62,382 nt of DNA, taken from positions 1-62,382 of the forward strand of contig WREI01000007.1 in NCBI GenBank assembly GCA_009779405.1, read 5' to 3'. Made by a program: the position numbers and the translations under genes. The notes under the pieces were generated by a model. It was not told the DNA's origin and searched no databases. It was given only the letters and a program-made list of their open reading frames with translations. Positions 24,416-32,146 of this stretch are shown here, one piece after another. Position 1 is the first letter of the stretch; each line of letters begins with the position of its first letter. Source of the DNA: Clostridiales bacterium. GTDB lineage: Bacteria > Bacillota > Clostridia > Christensenellales > CAG-138.

Positions 24416-25228
24416 ATGAATCAAACAAACAACATCAAACTCATCGCCTTCGATATCGACGATACGCTGATGGGGAAGAATTTGCGCATTAGCGCCGCCA
24501 ACCTCGCCGCGATAGAGCGCGCGAAAGCGGCGGGCACAAAGATCATCATAGCTACAGGGCGCACTATGCTCGCGGCGCGGCCCATTTTGGAAACGTTGCG
24601 CACGGGCCTGCCCAGCGTGCACTTCGGCGGCGCGGTGATTTTGGATGCCGATTTTACCACCGTTCTGCAGGCGCGATATATAGCGCGGGAGACCGTCCGC
24701 GCCGCGCTGCTGGCCGCCGGGGAACTGGGTTTGGTTGCGCAGGTGTATTCGGGCGATCTGGTGATAGCCCCCTATGACAACGAATTTACGAGAATCTATT
24801 GCGAACGGCTGCACCTGCCCCATAGCATACGCGCCGACTTGGCGGAGAACCCGCCCGCGGACAGCCCCAAGGTGTTGGCCTTTGCCCCGCCCGAATGTTG
24901 CGTGGGCGCGGTGGCGGCGCTGACGGCCCTGCTGCCGTCGTCCGTACAGGTGCTGCAAAGCCTGCCCGGCTTTTTGGAGATCAACGACCGCCTGTCCACC
25001 AAGGGCAACGCCCTGCGCTGGATTTGCGAACGCATGGGCATAGTCCGCGAAAACGTCGCCGCCGCCGGGGACAACAGCTTGGACTTGGATATGATCGAAT
25101 GGGCCGGGCTCGGCTGCGCCGTGGGCAACGCCACGCCCGCGGTCAAGGCCGCGGCGGATCTGATATTGCCACCCTGCGATGAGGATGGGGCCGCGTGGCT
25201 GGTGGAAAGGGTGTTGGCGGAGAGATGA
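24416..25228 (+). CDS. Cof-type HAD-IIB phosphatase
   Basis: A 270-residue HAD superfamily phosphatase of the Cof/YidA type. Motif I is AFDIDDTLMG with nucleophile and acid aspartates at about D14/D16. Motif II is IIATGR, motif III the lysine in STKGNALRW, and motif IV GDNSLDLDMI. The cap domain between about residues 85 and 190 is IIB-type. Such enzymes act on sugar phosphates or flavin phosphates; the substrate is not predictable. Upstream GAGG is weak. It probably shares a transcript with folD despite the repeat between them. Confidence 0.9.
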   Translation: MNQTNNIKLIAFDIDDTLMGKNLRISAANLAAIERAKAAGTKIIIATGRTMLAARPILETLRTGLPSVHFGGAVILDADFTTVLQARYIARETVRAALLAAGELGLVAQVYSGDLVIAPYDNEFTRIYCERLHLPHSIRADLAENPPADSPKVLAFAPPECCVGAVAALTALLPSSVQVLQSLPGFLEINDRLSTKGNALRWICERMGIVRENVAAAGDNSLDLDMIEWAGLGCAVGNATPAVKAAADLILPPCDEDGAAWLVERVLAER

Positions 25229-25291
25229 ATCTCGTGGTCGCCGTATGACTGGTTGTCGGGATTGGTTTGTAGGGCGGAACACATGAGAATA

Positions 25292-25354
25292 GGGGCGGAT
25301 GTTATCCGCTCGCGACACACTCGTACACGGCGGGCGGATGGTATCCGCCCCTAC
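25292..25354. repeat. Two GGGCG-type palindromes in tandem
   Basis: 25292-25311 (GGGGCGGAT-GTT-ATCCGCTC, one arm slightly decayed) and 25332-25354 (GGGCGGAT-GGT-ATCCGCCC then CTAC). They fill the 176-bp gap between two convergent genes. No U-tract follows. A further fragment, TAGGGCGGA, lies near 25270. Confidence 0.75.
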
Positions 25355-25404
25355 CATTGTATTTGCGCGTTTGTCTGGTGTTTGGGCAGACGCATGCGCT
25401 GCTT

Positions 25405-26316
25405 TCACTCTCCCCCAAACCGCGCATAAAGCCGCCGGAATGCCCGATAGTTATTTTTGAGGGTTTCGGGTAGTTCAGCGGCTTTTATTACTTCCAGTTT
25501 CGGAAACGGAATGTGGCAGTGCAGATGGAAAAGTAGTTCATAAAATTGCTCTTTCATTTTGATTTGCATGCCGCAAAAAGAATCGTTGCAAAGGCTAACC
25601 AAATAAGCGCAATCATCCGCAAGGTCTGTTCGCATATCACCAAAAAAGACGCCGTATTCCATAATGCCATCATACCCTCTGTAGCAGACTATATCTGTGT
25701 TTTTCAGGAAACGCGGCAAGCGCGGCGCGGCATATTCAAAACAGGAAGGTTGCGTGCAATCCAAGCAGCTGTTTTCTCTGCAATCGACAAGAAATTCCCG
25801 TTCATCCAAGGTTTTATGCAAGACCTGCATCAAAACAAAATCGCCTTTATACGAAGCCTCGCCCCGCCAGTCCTCCTCAAAATCCTCAGAACAAGTTTCA
25901 TCCGTAAACCTGCGTTTCACAATATCAAAGCGCGATTGTTCGGTAAACACTATCTCGTAATGCGCGCAAAAATTCCGTATTTTCCTTAACGCACTCTCAA
26001 AAGTCCTCGCGATATAGCGTTCTTCCCAAGCGTCCGGCTTATCCTTAATCTTCACCTCAAAGATGCAGTCGTCCTCGTCGGATATAAACCGGTCCCATTT
26101 TGCCTTCTCAAAGGCGATGCAGCGTTTCGCCTGCATCTTTGTTTCCGCGTCCTTTGTTTTGGCCGCAAGCAGTCGCAACAGCTCAATTCTTGTATCGTAA
26201 TCCGGCGCGTGTCTGTATGCCAATATCAGCAAATCAAAATCAGAGACTTTGAATTTCGCCTTCTTGATCGCCTTTTGCAGCGAACGGGAACAGGTTGCTT
26301 CAATAATCCGGTTCAT
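25405..26316 (-). CDS. Hypothetical protein, 303 residues
   Basis: I do not recognise this protein. It is soluble-looking, without signal peptide or membrane segment. The first 90 residues are helical and basic (LQKAIKKAKFKVSDFDLL, TKMQAKRCIAFEKAK). A cysteine cluster CRENSCLDCTQPSCFEY near the middle could bind metal. The remainder is aromatic-rich. The ATG has GAGGAG 11 nt upstream. It follows pfkA on the minus strand with a hairpin between them. Base composition is somewhat more AT-rich than its neighbours, compatible with accessory origin. Confidence 0.6.
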   Translation of the reverse strand: MNRIIEATCSRSLQKAIKKAKFKVSDFDLLILAYRHAPDYDTRIELLRLLAAKTKDAETKMQAKRCIAFEKAKWDRFISDEDDCIFEVKIKDKPDAWEERYIARTFESALRKIRNFCAHYEIVFTEQSRFDIVKRRFTDETCSEDFEEDWRGEASYKGDFVLMQVLHKTLDEREFLVDCRENSCLDCTQPSCFEYAAPRLPRFLKNTDIVCYRGYDGIMEYGVFFGDMRTDLADDCAYLVSLCNDSFCGMQIKMKEQFYELLFHLHCHIPFPKLEVIKAAELPETLKNNYRAFRRLYARFGGE

Positions 26317-26336
26317 ATCGAAATTTACTCCTCGTC

Positions 26337-26363
26337 AAATCTGCAAGCGGCATTTGCAGATTT
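26337..26363. other. Hairpin downstream of pfkA
   Basis: AAATCTGCAA - 7 nt - TTGCAGATTT, 11 bp after the pfkA stop codon on the minus strand. It may act as a weak terminator or RNA 3'-end hairpin; the run of T after the stem is only three bases. Confidence 0.6.
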
Positions 26364-26373
26364 GCTATGTTGC

Positions 26374-27351
26374 CTAAATCGAAATATCATACGCCACCTT
26401 ATACATATACATATCCAAATCCTTGGTCATACCCATGGCCTCCACAATCGGCACGGGGACGATGCGGGAGTCGCGGTAGCAGATGATTTGGTCGTGGCTG
26501 CCCGCGACGAGCTGTTCTACGGCGAAGTGGCCCATGCGTGAGGCCATCACGCGGTCGCGGGCCGTGGGGTTGCCGCCGCGCTGGATATAGCCGAGTATCG
26601 ATACGCGGGCTTCCAGGCCCGTCTCCTCGTGGATATGGTCGGCGATGGCCTGGCAGCCGCCCACGCCCTCGGCGACGATGATCAGATGGTGGTGCTTGCC
26701 GCGCTGGCGGCCCATGCGTATCTGCTCGATGATATCCCGCTCAAAATCAAATTCGCGTTCGGGGATGATGATGGAGGTCGCGCCCACGGCGACGCCGACA
26801 TAGAGCGCCAGATGCCCCGCGCCGCGCCCCATAATCTCCACAACAGACACGCGCTCATGGCTCTGCATCGTATCCGCCAGCTTGTCCACCGCTTCGATGG
26901 CGGTATTGGCGGCGGTGTCAAAGCCGATCGTATAGTGGGAGCATCCGATGTCGTTGTCAATGGTCGCGGGGATGCCCATCACGCGGACGCCCTCCTTTTG
27001 CAGTTCGTGCAGGCCGCGGAAGGTGCCGTCGCCGCCGATGGCGATGATGCCATCCAAGCCCGCATAGCGATAGTTGCGCACAGCCTGCAAAATGCCCGCG
27101 TGGTCGTGGAATTCGGCGCAGCGGGCGGTGTTGAGCACGGTGCCGCCGCGCAGCATGATGCCGTTGACACTGCGCGCGTCCATCTCCTCCATATCCGAGT
27201 GCAGCAGCCCCGAAAAGCCGCGCCGTATGCCAATGGGCGTAATCTTATGCTGCTGGCAGTTGCGCACGGCGGCGCGTATGGCCGCGTTCATGCCGGGGGC
27301 ATCGCCCCCGCTGGTCAGTATGCCTATGCGGCGCAGTGGTTTTTGGTCCAT
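26374..27351 (-). CDS. pfkA: ATP-dependent 6-phosphofructokinase
   Basis: Phosphorylates fructose-6-phosphate in glycolysis. Of 325 residues, key parts are GILTSGGDAPGMNA (ATP loop, about 10-23), GGDGT (106-110), and PATIDND with catalytic D132. The glycine in GGDGT, where pyrophosphate-dependent enzymes have GGDD, supports ATP as donor. The ATG at 27349-27351 is preferred because GAGG lies 9 nt upstream; the ATG three codons earlier overlaps that site. Divergent from mutS2, with its own promoter. Confidence 0.96.
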   Translation of the reverse strand: MDQKPLRRIGILTSGGDAPGMNAAIRAAVRNCQQHKITPIGIRRGFSGLLHSDMEEMDARSVNGIMLRGGTVLNTARCAEFHDHAGILQAVRNYRYAGLDGIIAIGGDGTFRGLHELQKEGVRVMGIPATIDNDIGCSHYTIGFDTAANTAIEAVDKLADTMQSHERVSVVEIMGRGAGHLALYVGVAVGATSIIIPEREFDFERDIIEQIRMGRQRGKHHHLIIVAEGVGGCQAIADHIHEETGLEARVSILGYIQRGGNPTARDRVMASRMGHFAVEQLVAGSHDQIICYRDSRIVPVPIVEAMGMTKDLDMYMYKVAYDISI

Positions 27352-27400
27352 ATGATACATCCTCTTTTCATGCGGATTGATTGGATTTCTTCCCGTTTAT

Positions 27401-27429
27401 ATTATATATGTTTTTTCCCTGTTTGGAAA
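27401..27429 (-). promoter_or_regulatory. pfkA promoter
   Basis: TTTCCA (27424-27429, minus strand), 17-bp spacer, TATAAT (27401-27406). Perfect -10, weak -35. Predicted start near 27394 gives a leader of about 43 nt. Confidence 0.6.
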
Positions 27430-27432
27430 CAG

Positions 27433-27462
27433 TTGTGCAAAATATGTGCGGCGTGGTACACT
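27433..27462 (+). promoter_or_regulatory. Possible mutS2 promoter placing the start at the ATG
   Basis: TTGTGC (27433-27438), 18 bp, TACACT (27457-27462). The expected transcription start, 7 bp after the -10 box, would be base 27469, the A of the mutS2 ATG. No Shine-Dalgarno sequence is present upstream of that ATG. Confidence 0.4.
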
Positions 27463-27468
27463 ATACAC

Positions 27469-29829
27469 ATGAAATCCATCCAAACACTTGAGTTCAATAC
27501 GATCCGCGCATTGTGCGCGGTGCATACCGTTTCCGAGCCGGGGGAGGAACTGATCCTCTCGCTTCTGCCCGTGAATGAGCTGGGTTCCGCTATAACCCTC
27601 CTCGCCCAGACCGAGGAGGCCGAGGGGCATTTGCGGCGCACGGGCAAGACGCCCATACTGCCCTTTCCCGATCTGCGGGCGCTGCTGGCGCGGGTGCATG
27701 CCATCTATGCCCTGTCCATGAGCGAATTATTGCGCATCGCCGCCGCGTTGAAGGCGAGCAGGAGCGCGAAAGATTCGATCTTCACGCAGGAGGGCTGCTT
27801 ATATCTGAACCAGCTGGCCGGGCATCTTATTTCGCAGTACGATATCGAGAGCGAGATACGCCGCTGCATACTGGGCGAGGAGGAGATGGCGGACAACGCG
27901 TCGCCGACCTTGGCCGACCTGCGCCGCCGTATGCGCCAACTGACCGAAAAGGTGCGCGAGAAGCTGAACGCCATCATCAAGAGCACGTCCATGCAGAAAT
28001 ATTTGCAGGACCCGATCATCACCATGCGCAACGGCCGCTATGCCATCCCCGTCAAGGCCGAGCACCGCGGGCAAGTCCCCGGGCAGGTGCAGGAGGTGAG
28101 CGGCAGCGGGCAGACCCTCTTTGTGGAGCCGGCCGCCGTCGTGGAGTTAGGCAACCAATACAAGGCCTTGCAGGCGCAGGAACTGGCGGAGATTGAGCGC
28201 ATCCTGGCGGGGCTGACCGCGCTTATCGCCCCCTTTGCCGCGGAACTGTCCTATTCCATCGGCGTGCTGGCCGCACTCGACGCAATCTTCGCCAAGGCCG
28301 CCTATGGGCGCAGTATACGCGGCGTCTGCCCGAAGATGAATGATGGGGGCCGCATCTTCATCAAGGGCGGGCGTCACCCGCTGATCAACCCCGATAAAGT
28401 CGTCCCCGTCACCCTGCGGCTGGGGGACGATTTCGACGCGCTGATCATCACAGGCCCCAACACGGGCGGCAAGACCGTCTCGCTGAAAACCGTGGGGCTC
28501 TTTTGCCTGCTGGCGGCCTGCGGCATCTTTATCCCGGCGGAATACGGATCGGAGCTTTCGGTGTTCGACGAGGTATACGCAGATATCGGCGACGAACAGA
28601 GCATCGCCCAGTCGCTGTCGACTTTCTCCTCGCATATGACGAATATCGTCCATATCCTCGCGACCGCAGGCGACCGATCGCTGGTGCTTCTGGACGAATT
28701 GGGCGCGGGTACCGATCCCGTCGAGGGTGCGGCGCTGGCGCAGGCCATATTGGAATATCTGCAAAAGGCGGGCGCCAAGACCATGGCGACCACGCATTAC
28801 AGCGAGATCAAGGCCTTTGCGCTGGCGCGGCCCCGCATGCAGAACGCGTCCATGGAGTTTGACGTCGAGCGGCTTGCGCCCACCTATCGGCTCTTTATCG
28901 GCATACCGGGCAAGAGCAACGCCTTTGAAATCTCCGCCCGTCTCGGTCTCGGCGAACATATCGTCGACCGCGCGAGGGCCTATTTGAAGAAGGAGGATAT
29001 CTCCTTTGAGGATGTGCTGGCGGGTGCGCAGGAACAGCGCAAGGCGGCGGATGCCGCCAGATTGGCGCAGGAGGAGGAGCTGAAAGCGGCGCGCATCCTG
29101 CGCGACGCGTTGGAAAAGGAACAGCGCAAGCTCTCGGACGAGCGCGAGCGCCTGCGCGCCAAGGCCAAGGAGGACGCGCGGCTATTGGTGCAGGATACCA
29201 AGAAGGAGATGGACGCGCTGATAACAGAACTGCGTCAGGTCGAGAATATCGATACCAGCGCCCTCGACCGCGCCGCGCAGAAGAGTCGGGACGCGCTGCG
29301 AAAGGCGGAGGACGCGCTATACGACCGCCGGGAAGCGCCGCCGGACACGGATATGGAGGCCCCGAAGAAGGTCTATGCGGGGCAGCGCGTCTATGTGACG
29401 TCCATAGGCAACGAAGCGACGGTGCTGAAACCGAGAGACAGTACGGGCGTTGTACAGGTGCAGGCGGGCATCATGAAGATGAACGTGCCTCTTTCCGACT
29501 TGCGCATCATAAAGGCCAAGACGAGCCCCAAACCACAGGTCGAGGGGCGCGAAATTCTTACAAATATCATAAGCGTAAAGCTGGAGCTGGATCTGCGCGG
29601 CATGATGGTGGAGGAGGCTCTGACTGAAATCGACCGCCACATAGACCAATGCCTCAGCACCTCCCGCCGCGAATTCTATATCGTCCACGGCAAGGGCACG
29701 GGCGCCCTGCGCGCGGGCGTGCAGGACTATCTGCGGCGGCATCCGAAGGTGAAGAGCTTCCGCATCGGGCAATATGGAGAAGGGGATGCGGGGGTGACTG
29801 CTGTAACGCTACGCTCGCCCGGCACCTAA
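27469..29829 (+). CDS. mutS2: Endonuclease MutS2 / ribosome-rescue ATPase
   Basis: A 786-residue MutS2. The N-terminal core and clamp are followed by the ABC-type ATPase with Walker A GPNTGGKT at about 328-335 and Walker B LVLLDELGAGTDP. A long charged coiled coil runs at about 520-610, then a KOW-like region, and a C-terminal Smr nuclease domain from about 700 (LDLRGMMVEEAL, HGKGTGALR). MutS2 is known to suppress recombination and, in Bacillus, to split collided ribosomes. The ATG at 27469 matches the family start (KSIQTLEFNTI) but has no ribosome binding site. The stop codon is inside the arm of a strong terminator. Confidence 0.95.
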   Translation: MKSIQTLEFNTIRALCAVHTVSEPGEELILSLLPVNELGSAITLLAQTEEAEGHLRRTGKTPILPFPDLRALLARVHAIYALSMSELLRIAAALKASRSAKDSIFTQEGCLYLNQLAGHLISQYDIESEIRRCILGEEEMADNASPTLADLRRRMRQLTEKVREKLNAIIKSTSMQKYLQDPIITMRNGRYAIPVKAEHRGQVPGQVQEVSGSGQTLFVEPAAVVELGNQYKALQAQELAEIERILAGLTALIAPFAAELSYSIGVLAALDAIFAKAAYGRSIRGVCPKMNDGGRIFIKGGRHPLINPDKVVPVTLRLGDDFDALIITGPNTGGKTVSLKTVGLFCLLAACGIFIPAEYGSELSVFDEVYADIGDEQSIAQSLSTFSSHMTNIVHILATAGDRSLVLLDELGAGTDPVEGAALAQAILEYLQKAGAKTMATTHYSEIKAFALARPRMQNASMEFDVERLAPTYRLFIGIPGKSNAFEISARLGLGEHIVDRARAYLKKEDISFEDVLAGAQEQRKAADAARLAQEEELKAARILRDALEKEQRKLSDERERLRAKAKEDARLLVQDTKKEMDALITELRQVENIDTSALDRAAQKSRDALRKAEDALYDRREAPPDTDMEAPKKVYAGQRVYVTSIGNEATVLKPRDSTGVVQVQAGIMKMNVPLSDLRIIKAKTSPKPQVEGREILTNIISVKLELDLRGMMVEEALTEIDRHIDQCLSTSRREFYIVHGKGTGALRAGVQDYLRRHPKVKSFRIGQYGEGDAGVTAVTLRSPGT

Positions 29830-29892
29830 GCGGCGGATGCAACCGAAATATATACGAATCAAACTGCCCGCCGCTTAGGTGCCGGGGTTTTT
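29818..29892 (+). terminator. mutS2 terminator overlapping the stop codon
   Basis: A 19-bp stem: the left arm is at 29818-29836 and includes the end of the coding sequence; the right arm is at 29868-29886. They enclose a 31-nt loop, and GTTTTT follows. Both arms contain the CGGCACCTAAG / CTTAGGTGCCG sequence, which resembles the palindrome inserted in the gene at 45841. Confidence 0.8.
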
Positions 29893-29900
29893 CGTGCGAT

Positions 29901-29969
29901 AGAAACAGCACGCTGTTTCTTGATGTTTTCGGGGATCGGGTTCCACCCAGCACAGCATGTGCTGGGTGG
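29901..29969. repeat. Two palindromes after the mutS2 terminator
   Basis: AGAAACAGC-AC-GCTGTTTCT (29901-29920) and CCACCCAGCACA-GCA-TGTGCTGGGTGG (29943-29969). They sit in the 206-bp gap between convergent genes; nothing else is seen there. Confidence 0.75.
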
Positions 29970-30035
29970 ATGGACATGAATTCCCGAGAAACAAGTCTCT
30001 AACCGGATTACGAATTAAGTATTACAAAACCATAT

Positions 30036-30557
30036 TCAAACGGGCCGCAAGACTTCGACCTGGCAGAATTCCATCGTCAACAGTGCGGCCCTGTGGCTCT
30101 CCTCCGTCACGCCCGCGCAACAGGCGGCGTCGACGCGGATTTTGGTTTCGGGCAGCCGGGCTTTCAGGATCAGCGCGTTGGAGACGACGCAGATATCCGT
30201 GCAGAGCCCGCAGAGCTCTATTTCATCGTAGCCGTTCGCGGCCACCTGCGCCGCCAATTCCAGGGAGCCGAAGTTCGGCTTGTCGAAGAGTTCACAGCCC
30301 GTGGTGTCCAAGCCGACCGCGATGGCGTGGCCCTCCGTCCCCGCGATGCAGTGGGGTACGGGCAGGCAGCGGCCCTCCTGCGAGGACAGGTAATTGTCGT
30401 CGTGCGTGTCTCTGGTAAAGAGCACTCCGCCGCCGCTCTGTTTATATGCCGCGATTTTTGCCTGCACGGCGGGCAGTATCGCCTGCGCCTGCGCAGAGCC
30501 GAGCGATCCCGTGATAAAGTCGTTTTGCATATCGACCACGATTAACAGTTTTTTCAT
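30036..30557 (-). CDS. Isochorismatase-fold cysteine hydrolase, probable nicotinamidase
   Basis: A 173-residue protein with the cysteine hydrolase triad D9 (VVDMQNDF), K93 (DKPNFG) and C123 (LCTDICV). D50 and H52 (TRDTHDDNY) plus H69 match the metal site of nicotinamidases (PncA), which convert nicotinamide to nicotinate for NAD salvage. Length is close to bacterial PncA. The ATG at 30555-30557 follows AAAGGAG; the longer frame has no start signal. No NAD genes lie nearby to confirm the substrate. Confidence 0.85.
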   Translation of the reverse strand: MKKLLIVVDMQNDFITGSLGSAQAQAILPAVQAKIAAYKQSGGGVLFTRDTHDDNYLSSQEGRCLPVPHCIAGTEGHAIAVGLDTTGCELFDKPNFGSLELAAQVAANGYDEIELCGLCTDICVVSNALILKARLPETKIRVDAACCAGVTEESHRAALLTMEFCQVEVLRPV

Positions 30558-30581
30558 GTGAGTCTCCTTTTTGGTTTTGAA

Positions 30582-30696
30582 TGGAGAGGAAAGTGGAAAG
30601 ATAATGTTAGAAATGCTCCGCATTTCTTGATTGAATTCTTGTCTCCATAAACTCCGCCCACTCTAACTTTCCTCTTTCCACTCTCCTCTTTCCACT
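30582..30696. repeat. Heptamer-array inverted repeat, TCTTTCC flavour
   Basis: Left arm 30582-30600 (GGAAAGT-GGAAAGA units) and right arm 30663-30696 (TCTTTCC-ACTCTCC-TCTTTCC) in inverted orientation. The centre has GAAATGC-TCC-GCATTTC (30610-30626). It lies between the PflA-like gene stop codon (9 bp away) and the nicotinamidase-like start. Confidence 0.8.
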
Positions 30697-30704
30697 GTCT
30701 GCCC

Positions 30705-31619
30705 CTACCCAAATTCTGGTGTAAACGCCAAGCTCGCCGCTTCCTTATCCTGCAAAAACACGTTTTCCAGACCTATTTCTCGACACAGGTCGACACAACC
30801 CTCGTATTCCCTGTCCGTCACCGTCCGGTTCAGCGGCGCGAAGGATGCGTTCGGCGTGGGCGCGTATTGGCGCATCAGCGAGATTTGCGTCTGCGTGCCG
30901 AAGCGCGCCGCAATCTCGCGCAGGACGGCGCGGCTGTCAAAGGCGCAGCCGGGCAACACCAGATGGCGTATACAGACCCCGCGCATTGCGATGCCGTCCG
31001 TATCGCACCGCAAATGCCCGACCTGGCGGAACATCTCCGCAATGGCTGCCACGGCGACAGGAAAATAGTCCCCTGCGCCCGAAAAGCGCGCCGCCAGCCG
31101 CTCGTCACAATACTTGAAGTCGGGCAGATAGATATCTACCAGCCCCTCCAGCGCGCGCAGGCTTTCCGCTTTTTCGTATCCGCTCGTATTATACAAAATC
31201 GGAATCGCCAGCCCCCGCGCCCGGGCCAGCGGGATGGCGTCAAGCAACATACGCAAATGCGGCGCGGGCGTCACCAGATTGATATTATGCGCGCCCTCGG
31301 CCTCGAGTTGCAGCATCAGGCCAGCCAACTCCGCCGCCGTCACGACACGCCCCGCGTCCCCGCTCTGCAGAACATAATTCTGGCAGTACACACAGCGCAG
31401 GTTGCAGCCGGAGAAGAATATCGTCCCCGAACCCCTATCCCCGGAAAACGGCGGCTCTTCATAAAAATGCAGCGCGGCGCGGGCGACGCGAACCTCGTTG
31501 CCGCATCCGCAGGCGCCGCGGGACTTGGTTCGGTCTGCGCCGCATTCGCGCGGGCAGAGGGTGCACGGGCAATGATCAATGCTCAACGCACAACGCTCAA
31601 TGGGTCTTAATCCTTGCAT
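30705..31619 (-). CDS. PflA/PflX-like radical SAM protein with repeat-derived N-terminus
   Basis: A radical SAM protein of about 304 residues with the cluster motif C72-x3-C76-x2-C79 (SGCNLRCVYCQN) and an N-terminal CTLCPRECG cysteine block. Both are typical of the uncharacterised pyruvate-formate-lyase-activase homologues (COG1313, PflX). The ATG at 31617-31619 is preferred because GGGGGA lies just upstream, but residues about 7-18 (IERCALSIDHCP) are the in-frame reading of a heptamer repeat arm. The original start may therefore have been replaced. No pfl gene is adjacent. Confidence 0.83.
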   Translation of the reverse strand: MQGLRPIERCALSIDHCPCTLCPRECGADRTKSRGACGCGNEVRVARAALHFYEEPPFSGDRGSGTIFFSGCNLRCVYCQNYVLQSGDAGRVVTAAELAGLMLQLEAEGAHNINLVTPAPHLRMLLDAIPLARARGLAIPILYNTSGYEKAESLRALEGLVDIYLPDFKYCDERLAARFSGAGDYFPVAVAAIAEMFRQVGHLRCDTDGIAMRGVCIRHLVLPGCAFDSRAVLREIAARFGTQTQISLMRQYAPTPNASFAPLNRTVTDREYEGCVDLCREIGLENVFLQDKEAASLAFTPEFG

Positions 31620-31663
31620 GAATCCCCCGTCATTGAACATTGCGCGTTGAGCGTTGAGCATTG
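31570..31663. repeat. Heptamer-array inverted repeat beside the four-helix-bundle gene
   Basis: Two 33-nt arms (31570-31602 and 31631-31663) in inverted orientation with a 28-nt centre. Read in one direction each is four CATTGNN or CGTTGNN units plus CATTG. The first arm is coding for the radical SAM N-terminus, the second for the C-terminus of the four-helix-bundle protein. Confidence 0.85.
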
Positions 31664-32016
31664 TCGAGGGTTTCCGCCGCAGTTTTTGAGATGGCGATGA
31701 GGACGCGGTTTATTTCTCCGCAGTCGTCTCTTATGCTGCAATATTCTCTTTCGCTCAGGTATTGCGTGGCGTAGAGCAATTCGATCCAATACTCGCATTC
31801 ATTTGCTTCTTTCAATGCAATGCCTATTTTATTTGCAAAATCCTTATTGCTGACCGCTCTGTCAGCTTCGTGCACATTTGCGCCAATGCTTGTTCCCGCC
31901 CGCATCAGCTGCTTCGACATGATATATTCCTTCTTGCTCTTGTGCAGATACGAATATAGCTTAACGATACGAACAGCAAATCCAAAGCTTTTCTCTTTTA
32001 TAATATTCTCTTTCAA
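31630..32016 (-). CDS. Four-helix-bundle protein, 23S rRNA intervening-sequence type
   Basis: A 128-residue protein of the S23/four-helix-bundle family (TIGR02436 type). It shows FGFAVRIVKLYSYL, SKQLMRAGTSIGANVHEA, FANKIGIALKEANECEYWIELL and INRVLIAISKT, one per helix. Members are encoded inside intervening sequences of some bacterial 23S rRNAs, and related folds serve as accessory factors of diversity-generating retroelements. Here it is not in rRNA: it is flanked on both sides by 33-nt heptamer arms, and its last residues (DNAQRSTRNVQ) are encoded by one arm. The ATG is preceded by AAGGAG. Inference: it may bind RNA or DNA hairpins of the repeat family. Confidence 0.88.
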   Translation of the reverse strand: MKENIIKEKSFGFAVRIVKLYSYLHKSKKEYIMSKQLMRAGTSIGANVHEADRAVSNKDFANKIGIALKEANECEYWIELLYATQYLSEREYCSIRDDCGEINRVLIAISKTAAETLDNAQRSTRNVQ

Positions 32017-32031
32017 TTACGAATCTCCTTC

Positions 32032-32064
32032 CATTGCGCGTTGTGCGTTGAACATTGAACATTG
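32032..32064. repeat. 33-nt heptamer arm upstream of ackA
   Basis: Four CATTGNN/CGTTGNN units plus CATTG. Direct repeat of the arm at 31631-31663 and inverted to 31570-31602, so the four-helix-bundle gene is enclosed by arms of one flavour. Confidence 0.85.
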
Positions 32065-32102
32065 CAATAATAACATATTTGCGTGCGCATCGCGAGAATT
32101 TG

Positions 32103-32111
32103 TGTTACAAT
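32103..32111 (+). promoter_or_regulatory. ackA promoter (extended -10)
   Basis: TGT-TACAAT at 32103-32111 is an extended -10 element; no clear -35 is seen. The predicted start near 32118 leaves a 29-nt leader before the ackA ATG. The repeat arm ends about 40 bp upstream. Confidence 0.5.
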
Positions 32112-32146
32112 TATATCGTAAAATTTATTGTATACGAGGGAGACAT

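Noticed and set aside
26629-27468. Upstream extension of the mutS2 frame by 280 codons
   Set aside because: It is the antisense of pfkA; MutS2 homology begins exactly at the ATG at 27469.
31820-32146. Upstream extension of the ackA frame
   Set aside because: It runs antisense to the four-helix-bundle gene and through a repeat arm; acetate kinase homology starts at 32147 with a proper ribosome binding site.
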